A program made the translations under genes and the position numbers. A stretch of DNA of 64,000 bases from Bacteroidetes bacterium 43-16 (GTDB lineage: Bacteria; Bacteroidota; Bacteroidia; Chitinophagales; Chitinophagaceae), in the NCBI GenBank assembly GCA_001897525.1, contig MKTB01000021.1, positions 17,865 to 81,864 on the forward strand, written 5' to 3'. The notes under the pieces are model-generated. The model had not been told where the DNA came from, did not search any database, and saw only the letters and a list, made by a program, of their open reading frames with translations. This document shows positions 33,910 to 42,990 of the stretch, piece by piece. Position 1 is the first letter of the stretch, and every line of letters begins with the position of its first letter.

Positions 33910-35748
33910 TTATTCTACCGTTACAGACTTCGCCAGGTTCCTGGGTTGGTCCACATTAGCACCGCGCATTACAGCGATGTGGTAAGACAATAACTGCAGC
34001 GGGATCATCGTAATCAAAGGACTTAAAACTTCTTCAGTTTTAGGCACCTCGATCACATAATCTGCCATTTGTTTGATTTGTGTATCGCCTTCGTTCACCA
34101 CGGCAATCACGATACCTTTACGGGCCTTCACTTCCTGTACATTAGAGACGATCTTCTCATAAGCACTTTCGTTGGTCGCTAATATGATAACCGGTAAGTT
34201 TTCATCGATCAGCGCGATAGGGCCATGCTTCATCTCCGCAGCAGGATAGCCTTCTGCATGGATGTAAGAGATCTCTTTCAGTTTTAATGCGCCTTCAAGG
34301 GCAACCGGGAAGTTGTATCCGCGGCCTAAGTATAAAGCGTTTTCTACATCTTTGATTTTAGCAGCAATCTCTTTGATATGGCTATCCAGTTTAAGGGTCG
34401 CTTCTATTTTTACATGAAGATTATCCAGTTCATACAGGACTTGTCTTAAGTAAGAAAGAGAGATCGTTCCTTTTTGCTGGGCCAGCTGTAAAGCCATCAA
34501 AGTCAAAATAACCACCTGCGTAGTGAAGGCTTTTGTAGAAGCCACACCAATCTCAGGGCCTGCATGGGTATAAGATCCGGCATGCGTAGCACGGGCTATA
34601 GAAGAACCGATCACATTACAGATACCATACACCAGGGCCTGGCGCTCTTTAGCGATCTCGATCGCCGCTAAAGTATCCGCTGTTTCTCCCGATTGAGAAA
34701 TAGCGATCACCACATCAGATTCGTTGACGATAGGGTTGCGGTAGCGGAATTCAGAAGCATATTCAACTTCAACCGGTACGCGCGCCAGCGTTTCGATCAG
34801 GTATTCTGCAATCAGGCCGGAGTGCCAGGAAGTACCACATGCCGTAATGATAATACGTTTGGCATTGTTGATCCTGTTGGCAAACTCACTAACACCACCC
34901 AGCTTGATCCAGCCGTCTGTAGCGTTCATCCTGCCCCTGATCGCATCTTTGATCACTTTAGGTTGCTCATAGATCTCTTTAAGCATGAAGTGCTCAAAGC
35001 CACCTTTTTCTATAGATTCCAGGTCCAGCTGTAATTGCTGGATAAACGGAGATATTTCCACATTACCTAAGGTCTTCACGGTAAACGTGCCGTCCCGGTC
35101 GATAATGGCATATTCCTGGTCATCCAAATAGACCACATGTTTGGTATATTCAATGATCGGGGAGGCATCGGATGCTACGAAAAATTCAGCTTCACCAATA
35201 CCTACCACCAAAGGACTGCCTTTACGGGCAGCGATCAGGCGATCATTATTTTCTTTATCGATCACAACGATGGCATAAGCGCCCACCACCTGGTTTAAAG
35301 CAATACGTACCGCATCTTCTAAGGATACCTTTTCCTGCTTCTTCACTTCTTCGATCAGGTTTACCAACACTTCCGTATCGGTTTGAGAATGGAAGACGTA
35401 ACCGCTTTTTTGTAACTGCTCTTTTATAGGAGCATAGTTTTCAATAATGCCATTGTGCACTAAAGCAAATTGCCCGGAATTGGACATATGAGGGTGTGCA
35501 TTCGTGTCATTAGGCACACCATGCGTGGCCCATCTTGTATGACCGATACCAATATTGCCGTTTATGTTTTTATCAGCGACAAAAGCTTCCAGTTCTGATA
35601 CTTTTCCAGCCTTTTTGTACACATGCAGATCATTGTCCAGCAATGCAACGCCGGCACTGTCGTATCCCCTGTATTCTAATCTTTTTAAACCTTTAATTAA
35701 TACCGGATATGCTTCTCTTTCTCCTAAATATGCAACTATACCGCACAT
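33910..35748 (-). CDS. glmS: glutamine-fructose-6-phosphate aminotransferase (isomerizing)
   Basis: A 612-residue enzyme making glucosamine-6-phosphate, the entry to peptidoglycan and LPS amino sugars. The N-terminal glutaminase starts with the catalytic cysteine (MCGIVAYLG) and has RWATHG and HNGIIEN. Two SIS sugar-isomerase domains follow (TACGTSWHSG; SQSGETADT; EISYIHAEGYPAAEMKHGP), and the C-terminus reads PRNLAKSVTVE. It is the last gene of a minus-strand unit with DUF4270 (10 bp upstream). No glmS ribozyme is apparent in that short gap. Confidence 0.97.
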   Translation of the reverse strand: MCGIVAYLGEREAYPVLIKGLKRLEYRGYDSAGVALLDNDLHVYKKAGKVSELEAFVADKNINGNIGIGHTRWATHGVPNDTNAHPHMSNSGQFALVHNGIIENYAPIKEQLQKSGYVFHSQTDTEVLVNLIEEVKKQEKVSLEDAVRIALNQVVGAYAIVVIDKENNDRLIAARKGSPLVVGIGEAEFFVASDASPIIEYTKHVVYLDDQEYAIIDRDGTFTVKTLGNVEISPFIQQLQLDLESIEKGGFEHFMLKEIYEQPKVIKDAIRGRMNATDGWIKLGGVSEFANRINNAKRIIITACGTSWHSGLIAEYLIETLARVPVEVEYASEFRYRNPIVNESDVVIAISQSGETADTLAAIEIAKERQALVYGICNVIGSSIARATHAGSYTHAGPEIGVASTKAFTTQVVILTLMALQLAQQKGTISLSYLRQVLYELDNLHVKIEATLKLDSHIKEIAAKIKDVENALYLGRGYNFPVALEGALKLKEISYIHAEGYPAAEMKHGPIALIDENLPVIILATNESAYEKIVSNVQEVKARKGIVIAVVNEGDTQIKQMADYVIEVPKTEEVLSPLITMIPLQLLSYHIAVMRGANVDQPRNLAKSVTVE

Positions 35749-35757
35749 AAATTTTAG

Positions 35758-37191
35758 CTATTTTTTAGTATAAACAATGTTGAACTGAAACTTTGTATCA
35801 TCATTACCCGTAAGGCCTTTCGCCAGGATCCTGTACATGCCCGGGTTGTAGTTCGTGCCTTTTAACCGGATCGTGATCTTGTCTTTTCTTTCCATGATAT
35901 ATTGCTGGATCGTCCTTGGAATATTGATCTTGAATTGAGAATAAGATACACCTCCGATCTCGATCTTTTGCTCATAAGGATTGACCATGGTGATGCCTGC
36001 ATCATTAGCAGAGCCATTATTGTCAATACGCTCATAAAGTGGTACCTCTGATCCGCTTTCATTGACCAGTACAGGCACTACAGGGCTGAGGGGTTTGAAG
36101 TATTCGATCGGGTTAGCACCGTTCATGGCTTTTTGTACCGTAAATACCAGTTCTGCTTTATTCACCACAGATACCGGGATCTGCGCTAAGCCTTCAATAG
36201 AAATATCTGTTTTTAATCCCGGCTGACTTTGAATCAATATAGAATCCGTGTTCCTGTTCAGGAGATTGGCTACAGGATAGGAAGCAATGGTTTGCTTAAT
36301 ATCGGAGAAGTAGGCACAAACATCGGGGCGCATTATGATGCTGGAAAATGCAGCACCGCTTGCGGTATGATAGTGAAACTCTATACGGGTACTGGTCAGC
36401 ATTTTTTGCTCAATGTCCAGTGTGCCGGGCATGAGGAAATAGGCCAGTAAACTCTGCGGACGGCTCAGGTCCGGGCTTACCGTGATACCATTAAAATATT
36501 CAAAGAATGCAGTCGTGTTTTTGAAATTAGCAGAATCTGCATTGAAGATCTCCTGAGCAAAACTTGAATTTAACTTGATGCGTAACTGGGCGGTAGTCGT
36601 ATCGTTGGTGGCGGCAATAATTTGCTGCGTGCCACTTTTGAAATTCTGATAAGATACCGTTCCGGTGCCGATCAGGTCTCCTGTACTCAGGCTGTTTGAA
36701 GAATAGTAGACTTTACTCTTCTCCATTTTTTCCCCGTTTTTATAAACGTTCCAGGTATTGGTGGCGGAGGTGTCCCCGTAATAAGTACCTGCTACCGCTC
36801 CTACAATATAAGGAAGTACCAGGACTGCAGAGTCAATGGTCGCACCTTCTGGGAATTTAAAACTGGAACTGTAGGGGGTGATCTGGAAATGGGCAGAAGC
36901 TACGGTTTGTCCAAAGAAAGGATCTGTATAAGCCCCGATCATAAGCGCCCTTAAGGTTGCCGAACTCCCGTTATGATCATAGGAAAAATTACTCGTGATA
37001 ATAGAGTCCGTATAAGCATTGCGGAAGGTAAAATCAAAATCACCTGCCGACTTGGCAAATGTATTGATGTTATCGACTTCAGGAACTAGACCGGATTTCG
37101 TAATAGAGTTCTCTTTACAGGCAACTAAAGAAAAAAAGCCTGTGCACACAGCTAAGGCTTTTATCAGATTTTTTGAATGATGTGATATCAA
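35758..37191 (-). CDS. DUF4270 family lipoprotein
   Basis: A 477-residue lipoprotein (lipobox L-V-A-C near residue 25) of the Bacteroidota DUF4270 family, a beta-rich exported protein of unknown function. The frame has no ATG before the signal peptide; the start must be the TTG at 37189-37191 (MISHHSKN...) or a nearby ATT, so initiation is likely weak. It lies between the glycogen-synthase-like gene (38 bp upstream) and glmS (9 bp downstream). Confidence 0.85.
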   Translation of the reverse strand: MISHHSKNLIKALAVCTGFFSLVACKENSITKSGLVPEVDNINTFAKSAGDFDFTFRNAYTDSIITSNFSYDHNGSSATLRALMIGAYTDPFFGQTVASAHFQITPYSSSFKFPEGATIDSAVLVLPYIVGAVAGTYYGDTSATNTWNVYKNGEKMEKSKVYYSSNSLSTGDLIGTGTVSYQNFKSGTQQIIAATNDTTTAQLRIKLNSSFAQEIFNADSANFKNTTAFFEYFNGITVSPDLSRPQSLLAYFLMPGTLDIEQKMLTSTRIEFHYHTASGAAFSSIIMRPDVCAYFSDIKQTIASYPVANLLNRNTDSILIQSQPGLKTDISIEGLAQIPVSVVNKAELVFTVQKAMNGANPIEYFKPLSPVVPVLVNESGSEVPLYERIDNNGSANDAGITMVNPYEQKIEIGGVSYSQFKINIPRTIQQYIMERKDKITIRLKGTNYNPGMYRILAKGLTGNDDTKFQFNIVYTKK

Positions 37192-37229
37192 CTTAATGTC
37201 AATTTTTAGCGAAAATGAATATTTTATAC

Positions 37230-38045
37230 TTAATCTACTGTTAAGGTTTGGTAAATTTCAAAAAGACTGCTGATATCTTCGCTCCACTCGTTATTGTAAG
37301 GTACGACTTTCTTGGATTTGGATGATTTGAAATCATTCATAATATTGTCGCTTATCTTACCTTCACCATGGATCACTACATCGGCATATTTACATGCGCC
37401 GTACATAAGACCATCATTGTCATTTCCGTAAGGTTCCAAATCCTTATCTTTAATAGGAACGCTATTTAATACCATTTTAAACATATCATCCGACAATTTT
37501 TCTTCAAATTGTTTGGGCTGAGCCGTAAAAACAGATTTAGATTGCGAAAATACAGGTTCTTTTTTATAGGCAGTCTTTAAGAACATCGGTACCAGGCTCG
37601 TCATCCAGCCATGGCAGTGGATGATATCAGGAGGCCATCCGAATTTTTTCACAATTTCCAGGGAACTTTTTGCAAAAAAGATCATGCGCTCCGTATTATC
37701 GGTATAAAACTTCTCTTCAGCATCCCGGTAAACGAATTTGCGTTTAAAGAAATCTTCATTGTCCATGAAGTAGACCTGTAAACGGGCATTAGGCAGGGAG
37801 GCTACCTTGATCAGTAAAGGGTGATCTTCTTTGTCGACCACTACATTGATACCGGACAGGCGTACGACCTCATGCAAGCGGTGACGACGCTCATTAATGG
37901 TCCCGAATCTTGGCATAATAACCCTGATTTCCATTCCGGAATCAAAGGTCTTAACGGATAATTTGTTTAGTAATTCTGCAAAATCAGAGGATTCTAAATA
38001 AGGCGCAAGTTCACTTGTGATGATTAAAACTCTTTTCTTAGACAT
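37230..38045 (-). CDS. glycogen/starch synthase-like protein, N-terminal GT5 domain only
   Basis: A 271-residue protein matching only the N-terminal Rossmann domain of GT5 glycogen synthases (VLIITSELAPYLESSDFAELL; DIIHCHGWMTSLVPMFLK). The K-x-G-G-L ADP-glucose motif expected just after the first strand is replaced by SSDFAELL, and the C-terminal GT1-like catalytic half is absent. It may not make glycogen; short proteins of this type are conserved near panC in Bacteroidota. It heads the minus-strand unit toward glmS and is divergent from panC. Confidence 0.8.
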   Translation of the reverse strand: MSKKRVLIITSELAPYLESSDFAELLNKLSVKTFDSGMEIRVIMPRFGTINERRHRLHEVVRLSGINVVVDKEDHPLLIKVASLPNARLQVYFMDNEDFFKRKFVYRDAEEKFYTDNTERMIFFAKSSLEIVKKFGWPPDIIHCHGWMTSLVPMFLKTAYKKEPVFSQSKSVFTAQPKQFEEKLSDDMFKMVLNSVPIKDKDLEPYGNDNDGLMYGACKYADVVIHGEGKISDNIMNDFKSSKSKKVVPYNNEWSEDISSLFEIYQTLTVD

Positions 38046-38198
38046 TCAAACACAGTTTATTTTTACAATTTCAGTTGTCATAAAATAGTTTTTTGAAAAG
38101 GGCATCTCCAAACTATTAAAAACGGTTGATCCGTTTCATTTATCACAACTTTTTTGAACCTTTGTTCTTTAAGGAACAAATTTTTATTGTTTAAGCTG

Positions 38199-38206
38199 CA
38201 AAGATA
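38199..38206 (-). promoter_or_regulatory. -7 element TATCTTTG for the glycogen-synthase-like/DUF4270/glmS unit
   Basis: A TAnnTTTG match on the minus strand about 154 bp before the start codon; implies a leader near 145 nt. No TTG partner is evident. Confidence 0.4.
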
Positions 38207-38342
38207 CGAAATTTATATGAATTTTCTCACATATCTGCGTAACTTGCACGGATTTTACATTTAAAAAAGATTTGCCTTTTGGAAAAATCAACATATTTTG
38301 TTGTAATATCAGATTGTTATTCAATGATTCTCAATTTTTCTA

Positions 38343-39197
38343 ATGAAAATAATAAAGTCTAAACCTGAACTTCAAAAGGCCATAACCCTCCTGCGTGAGG
38401 AGAATAAGACCATCGGTTTTATACCTACCATGGGTGCGCTGCACCAGGGGCATTTAAGCTTGATCGCTTTTGCACAAAAAAACAACCAGGCGGTTGTCTG
38501 CAGTATTTTTGTGAACCCGACTCAATTTAATGACAAAAAAGATTTTGAAAAATACCCGGTGACCCTTGAAGAGGATATTGCAAAGCTGACTGATGCAGCT
38601 TGTGATATTTTATTCCTGCCGGAGGTAAGTGAGATCTACCCGGATGGTACCGCTCAACTGGAAGCGTATGAACTGGGCTATGTAGAAACTGTTTTGGACG
38701 GGGCTTCCCGGCCCGGGCATTTCCAGGGTGTGGCACAGGTCGTGAGCCGCCTGCTGGATGCCGTGCAGCCGGATGATGTATACATGGGGCAAAAAGATTA
38801 CCAGCAATGCCTGGTCATTAAGCGCCTGGCAGAGTTGAGAAAAGATACCTTTAGCTTACATTTTGTACCTACCCAAAGAGAGCCTGATGGCCTGGCTATG
38901 AGCTCCAGGAACCGGAGACTGTCTGAAGGGCAGCGTGCGCTGGCTTCTTTATTGTACCAGTGCCTGGTCTCCATCGAAGCCCAGCAGGGCACGAAAGCCT
39001 TTGCCGTAGTACAGAAAGAGTGCATCGACCTTTTAACTCATAAAGGATTTAAACCCGATTACGTGGCCCTGGCTGATGCAGAAACGCTGGAGCCCTTAAC
39101 AGACTATGATCCTTCCAAAAATATGATCGCGCTTATTGCTGCTTTCATAGGGGAGATCAGGCTGATCGATAATTTACCTTTAAACTCAATTAAATAA
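38343..39197 (+). CDS. panC: pantothenate synthetase
   Basis: A 284-residue ATP-dependent ligase joining pantoate and beta-alanine. The PTMGALHQGHLSLI signature (HxGH), FVNPTQF, YMGQKDYQQ and the KMSKS-like SSRNRRLS segment are intact. With coaBC earlier in the window, it represents the CoA pathway, although the two genes are far apart. Its stop overlaps the next start (TAATG). Confidence 0.96.
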   Translation: MKIIKSKPELQKAITLLREENKTIGFIPTMGALHQGHLSLIAFAQKNNQAVVCSIFVNPTQFNDKKDFEKYPVTLEEDIAKLTDAACDILFLPEVSEIYPDGTAQLEAYELGYVETVLDGASRPGHFQGVAQVVSRLLDAVQPDDVYMGQKDYQQCLVIKRLAELRKDTFSLHFVPTQREPDGLAMSSRNRRLSEGQRALASLLYQCLVSIEAQQGTKAFAVVQKECIDLLTHKGFKPDYVALADAETLEPLTDYDPSKNMIALIAAFIGEIRLIDNLPLNSIK

Positions 39198-39979
39198 TGA
39201 TGAACGGGAAAAAAACAGCTTTGATTACCGGTAGCACCAGTGGTATCGGTCTGGCCATTGCCAAACGTTATGCCGAAAAAGGGTACAATCTTGTATTTAA
39301 CGGACTGGAGGCTAACGGGGCAGAAATTGCCCAAAAGGTAGCCGATGAGTATAAAATAGATCATTTATTTTTCCCGGCCAATATGGCGGACCCGGCACAG
39401 ATCGCCGATATGGCGGCTAAAAGCCTGGAACGTTTCGGTACAGTGGATATCCTGGTGAACAATGCCGGCATCCAGTTTGTAGCACCGGTGGAGAGCTTTC
39501 CTGAGGCTAAATGGGATGCCATCATAGATATCAACCTGAATGCAGCCTTTCATATGACGAAGGCTTTATGGCCAAAAATGGCGGAAAACAAATTCGGCCG
39601 CATCGTCAATATGGCTTCTGCGCATGGATTGATCGCCTCTCCCTTTAAGAGCGCTTATGTATCCGCTAAGTTTGGTATCGTAGGGTTTACCAAGACACTG
39701 GCACTGGAAGGCGGCCCGGTGGGCATTACCGCCAATGCCGTTTGCCCGGGTTATGTGTTTACCCCGATCGTGGAAAACCAGATCCCCGACCAGATGAAAG
39801 CGCATAATATGACGAAAGAAGAGGTCATTGAAAAAGTGTTTTTGAAAGAACATGCCGTAAAAGAGTTCATCACTGTAGACGCTATTGCAGAAGCCGTGCT
39901 GTTCCTTACCGATAGTGCAGCCGCATCAGTAACTACAGGCATTGCCCTGCCGGTAGATGCAGGCTGGACGGCACATTAA
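39197..39979 (+). CDS. 3-hydroxybutyrate dehydrogenase (SDR)
   Basis: A 260-residue SDR with TGSTSGIGLAIA cofactor loop, NNAGIQ, and catalytic Ser (NMASAHG)/YVSAK. The C-terminal block CPGYVFTPIVENQIPDQ and the HAVKEF region is characteristic of bacterial D-3-hydroxybutyrate dehydrogenases, which oxidise 3-hydroxybutyrate to acetoacetate. It overlaps panC by one base, implying translational coupling without an obvious metabolic link. Confidence 0.88.
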   Translation: MMNGKKTALITGSTSGIGLAIAKRYAEKGYNLVFNGLEANGAEIAQKVADEYKIDHLFFPANMADPAQIADMAAKSLERFGTVDILVNNAGIQFVAPVESFPEAKWDAIIDINLNAAFHMTKALWPKMAENKFGRIVNMASAHGLIASPFKSAYVSAKFGIVGFTKTLALEGGPVGITANAVCPGYVFTPIVENQIPDQMKAHNMTKEEVIEKVFLKEHAVKEFITVDAIAEAVLFLTDSAAASVTTGIALPVDAGWTAH

Positions 39980-39998
39980 TAAAGGAATGAGATAATAA

Positions 39999-40048
39999 AA
40001 GGCCTGTTCAACAGGGAATCTAATCCGGTTTCCTGCAGAACAGGCCTT
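39999..40048. terminator. bidirectional terminator hairpin
   Basis: Perfect 11-bp arms AAGGCCTGTTC/GAACAGGCCTT separated by 28 nt lie between the convergent 3-hydroxybutyrate dehydrogenase and IPExxxDY genes. Flanking T content is moderate. Confidence 0.65.
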
Positions 40049-40079
40049 CTGATTTTTACAGACAGGTTGCCTGAAATAA

Positions 40080-40577
40080 TTAAATGATCAGGTTTTCTTT
40101 ACTCTTTCCCAGGTCCTCTATGTCCACAATGAGGCAGGAATCGATAGCCGGTATTTTATTGATCCAGTCCTGTAGCGGTTGCCGGGCAAGATGCAGGCAT
40201 TCATCCTGTACCAGCATGAAGTATTGAAACTGTTTTTGCTCCGGGATGAGGAAGTAGCCCTGCTGCTGATTCTGGTATAAAAAAATGCAGGTATCGGAGA
40301 AGGAAAGGCGATGCTCAAATAAAGCAAAATGAACCATTTCTTCTACAGGGAAACTTTCAAATAAAGTGCCCGAGATACCTAAGCCCGAATCTTTTCCCGA
40401 AACGAAATTGATGGCAATATCATTGGTTAATTTCCGGCTGAAACATAGTCCCAGCTGAGCCTCCAGGCTATAGCAAAGTTGCGTGGCACCCAGCTTCGTC
40501 TGTATGCCCAATAGCTGACAATCATCAAAATAGAAAGTGTCAATACTTTCCAATGCCAATAATTGTTGCTTTGCCAT
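40080..40577 (-). CDS. IPExxxDY family protein
   Basis: A 165-residue cytoplasmic protein. The segment YFLIPEQKQFQYFMLVQ corresponds to the motif naming the IPExxxDY family of Bacteroidota, here with Q-Y instead of D-Y. Function is unknown. It is monocistronic. A minus-strand promoter (TTG 40628-40630, 16 bp, TAATTTTG 40604-40611) lies 27 bp upstream. Confidence 0.65.
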   Translation of the reverse strand: MAKQQLLALESIDTFYFDDCQLLGIQTKLGATQLCYSLEAQLGLCFSRKLTNDIAINFVSGKDSGLGISGTLFESFPVEEMVHFALFEHRLSFSDTCIFLYQNQQQGYFLIPEQKQFQYFMLVQDECLHLARQPLQDWINKIPAIDSCLIVDIEDLGKSKENLII

Positions 40578-40658
40578 AATTTTATATATCCTGATTATCC
40601 TCCCAAAATTACTTATTTTAGCTCATTCAATTAACCATTAAAAGCAAAAACAGATTTT

Positions 40659-41624
40659 ATGAGTCCCGGAGTTATCATAGCAATTGTCGCAATATTATTA
40701 CTGTTTTCTTTCTTTGTAACGGTAAAACAAGGTACTGTGGCTGTGGTCACCATATTCGGAAAATTCCGCCGCATCTTGCGCCCGGGCCTGAATATGCGTA
40801 TCCCTTTTATTGAACAGATCAACCGCCGCATTTCCATTCAAAACCGTTCTATAGAATTAAAGTTCCAGGCCATCACACAAGACCAGGCGAATGTAAACTT
40901 CTCCGCCATGCTGCTGTATGCCGTATTCAACCAGGAAGAAGAGACCATTAAGAACGTGGCCTTCAAATTTATGGATGAGCGCAGTTTGATGCAGGCATTG
41001 GTACGTTCTGTAGAAGGTTCTGTGCGTTCTTTTGTAGCTACGAAAAAGCAAAGCGAAATTCTTTCTTTGCGTACAGAGATCATCCTGCATGTAAAAGAGC
41101 AACTGGATAAATCCCTGGAAGAGTGGGGCTATCACCTGATCGATCTGCAGATCAATGACATTACTTTTGATGAAGTCATCATGCGCTCTATGGCCCAGGT
41201 AGTAGCTTCCAATAACTTAAAAGCCGCTGCCGAAAATGAAGGCCAGGCTTTGCTGATCACCAAAACAAAAAGTGCAGAAGCAGAAGGTAATGCAATCAAG
41301 ATACAGGCTGAGGCAGAGCGCCAGGCTGCACAGCTAAGGGGGCAGGGCGTAGCCTTGTTCCGTGAAGAGGTGGCACATGGTATGGCAGCCGCTGCCAAAG
41401 AAATGGAGCAGGCCAATTTAGATGCTTCATTCATTCTTTTCTCCATGTGGACCGATGCCATCAAGCATTTTGCAGAAAACGGGAAAGGCAATACCATCTT
41501 CCTGGATGGCAGCAACGACAGTATGCAACGCACCATGAAAGAACTAATGTCCGTAGCACAAGGCTCCAGGATATTGGCAAAAGATGAAGATAGTACGGGT
41601 ACCAGAAGACCGGACCTGAGTTAG
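40659..41624 (+). CDS. SPFH/Band 7 domain protein (stomatin/flotillin-like)
   Basis: A 321-residue membrane-anchored protein. One N-terminal transmembrane helix (residues ~3-22) is followed by the SPFH domain (VKQGTVAVVTIFGKFRRILRPGLN) and a long Ala/Glu/Gln-rich coiled coil (~200-255; SAEAEGNAIKIQAEAERQAA). Such proteins oligomerise in membrane microdomains and often modulate proteases, but no partner gene such as nfeD is adjacent. Confidence 0.9.
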   Translation: MSPGVIIAIVAILLLFSFFVTVKQGTVAVVTIFGKFRRILRPGLNMRIPFIEQINRRISIQNRSIELKFQAITQDQANVNFSAMLLYAVFNQEEETIKNVAFKFMDERSLMQALVRSVEGSVRSFVATKKQSEILSLRTEIILHVKEQLDKSLEEWGYHLIDLQINDITFDEVIMRSMAQVVASNNLKAAAENEGQALLITKTKSAEAEGNAIKIQAEAERQAAQLRGQGVALFREEVAHGMAAAAKEMEQANLDASFILFSMWTDAIKHFAENGKGNTIFLDGSNDSMQRTMKELMSVAQGSRILAKDEDSTGTRRPDLS

Positions 41625-41639
41625 TCAATAAACAGGCAT

Positions 41640-41676
41640 AAAAAAGGAGCGTTGATCATTCAACGCTCCTTTTTTA
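41640..41676. terminator. bidirectional terminator
   Basis: Stem of 16 bp (41640-41655 with 41660-41675) around loop TCAT, with A-rich left and T-rich right flanks, between convergent SPFH and LamG genes. Confidence 0.92.
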
Positions 41677-41705
41677 TATCCTGCCTTGTTAAAATAAGTA
41701 TATGC

Positions 41706-42740
41706 TTATGGGCGGATGCTGATCTCTTTCACTGATTGCAATTGCTGATCAGCAATTAAGTAGATATAGTACACCCCGGCCGGGATCGTTTCCGGCAAAT
41801 CAATATTTATTTTCCCGGATTTAAAGTTGTTGTTATACACTTCTTGTCCCGTATTATTGATGATCCTGATATCGAAAGCACCACCTGTGAAAGCGCTGTT
41901 TTCTATCGTGATATTCCTGTTTGCAGGATTAGGATAAACATTCAGCTTGTTGTTGAACGTATTATTCCTGATCGATGTGGTATTAGAACAATCGGCATTG
42001 GCCAGATCAATAATTTCTTTAACGTTCAAAGCTCTTGACCAGAACCCGAGGTCATCAATATAGCCTTTGTAAGGCACATCTATATTGGGATTTCCGCCCG
42101 TTGGTAAATCTATCCCGCCTATCCAGGTAGGATTTTGAGTAGGCGCATAGGTATTAGCTGGCAGATTATTTGATGCCAGTAAATTGCCATTAATATAGAT
42201 AAAATTTTTACTCAGGTCTTTATCATATACAACAGTAACATGTTCCCATTCAGAAGTTACGGTTCCGATAGCCGGGTATTTGAATTCAGTATTATGATGA
42301 TGTGATATGCAATGCGTGTAGGCATGTGGCGCGCTTGAACCTGGATCACCAAGCGTGATGCGGTATTTGTGATCATAGTTAGCTGTACCTCTTTCTGCGA
42401 TAATATCTTGTCCTGTACCGGGTGCCGAGGTTCTTTTTATCCAAAAGGCAATCGTGAAAGACGTAGGTGTCACCGGTAAAAGGCTGTTTTGTATCACCAG
42501 CTTTTTATAGTTACCATCAAAGTAAACCGCAGCATTTGCATTCTGGCAACGGTCCGGGGCAAATACAGTCCCGTAGTTTGTTGCATGATTACTATTGCCG
42601 CTCAGGTCATTGTAATTGTTGGTAAAAGAGTACCAGGCTTTCAATTGGGTAGTGGGCACATAACCTGGTAATTGCTGTGCTTTCAAAGAGCCGATACTGA
42701 TAACAGATAAGGCTAAAATTGTTAAGGTCTTTTTTCTCAT
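41706..42740 (-). CDS. LamG-domain protein with T9SS sorting domain
   Basis: A 344-residue secreted protein. A signal peptide (cleavage after SLKAQ) is followed by a concanavalin-like LamG/laminin-G-type domain (~30-245; LKAWYSFTNNYNDLSGNSNHATNYG, FTIAFWIKR). The type IX secretion C-terminal domain is ~265-344 (LNVYPNPANRNITIENS ... GVYYIYLIADQQLQSVKEISI). It should be exported across the outer membrane and attached or released; the LamG domain suggests glycan binding. Confidence 0.9.
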   Translation of the reverse strand: MRKKTLTILALSVISIGSLKAQQLPGYVPTTQLKAWYSFTNNYNDLSGNSNHATNYGTVFAPDRCQNANAAVYFDGNYKKLVIQNSLLPVTPTSFTIAFWIKRTSAPGTGQDIIAERGTANYDHKYRITLGDPGSSAPHAYTHCISHHHNTEFKYPAIGTVTSEWEHVTVVYDKDLSKNFIYINGNLLASNNLPANTYAPTQNPTWIGGIDLPTGGNPNIDVPYKGYIDDLGFWSRALNVKEIIDLANADCSNTTSIRNNTFNNKLNVYPNPANRNITIENSAFTGGAFDIRIINNTGQEVYNNNFKSGKINIDLPETIPAGVYYIYLIADQQLQSVKEISIRP

Positions 42741-42938
42741 GAATGACTAAAATTTTACAAATAAACAGATTTATGTTCTAATTTTTGTCACATAAAAATT
42801 TATTATATGCTGTTAATGGACTGTTTGTGGAATTATCTATAAAACCCTGCAGGAACTTTTATAGCAGGCTGATGCAGGATTTTCTGCTGGCGTAAGTGGG
42901 TATAAAGGCATTCATCAGGCCCGGATCGCTTTTAAAGC

Positions 42939-42972
42939 AAAAGGGTGCTGCGATTGATCGCAGCACCCTTTT
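42939..42972 (-). terminator. terminator after the minus-strand SDR
   Basis: A 15-bp stem AAAAGGGTGCTGCGA and its complement around loop TTGA, with T-rich sequence on the minus-strand 3' side. Confidence 0.85.
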
Positions 42973-42990
42973 GAAATGGTTTAATATTGC

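Noticed and set aside
33900-35760. glmS ribozyme upstream of glmS
   Set aside because: Only 9 bp separate glmS from DUF4270 upstream; no ribozyme core can fit, and these ribozymes are typical of Gram-positives.
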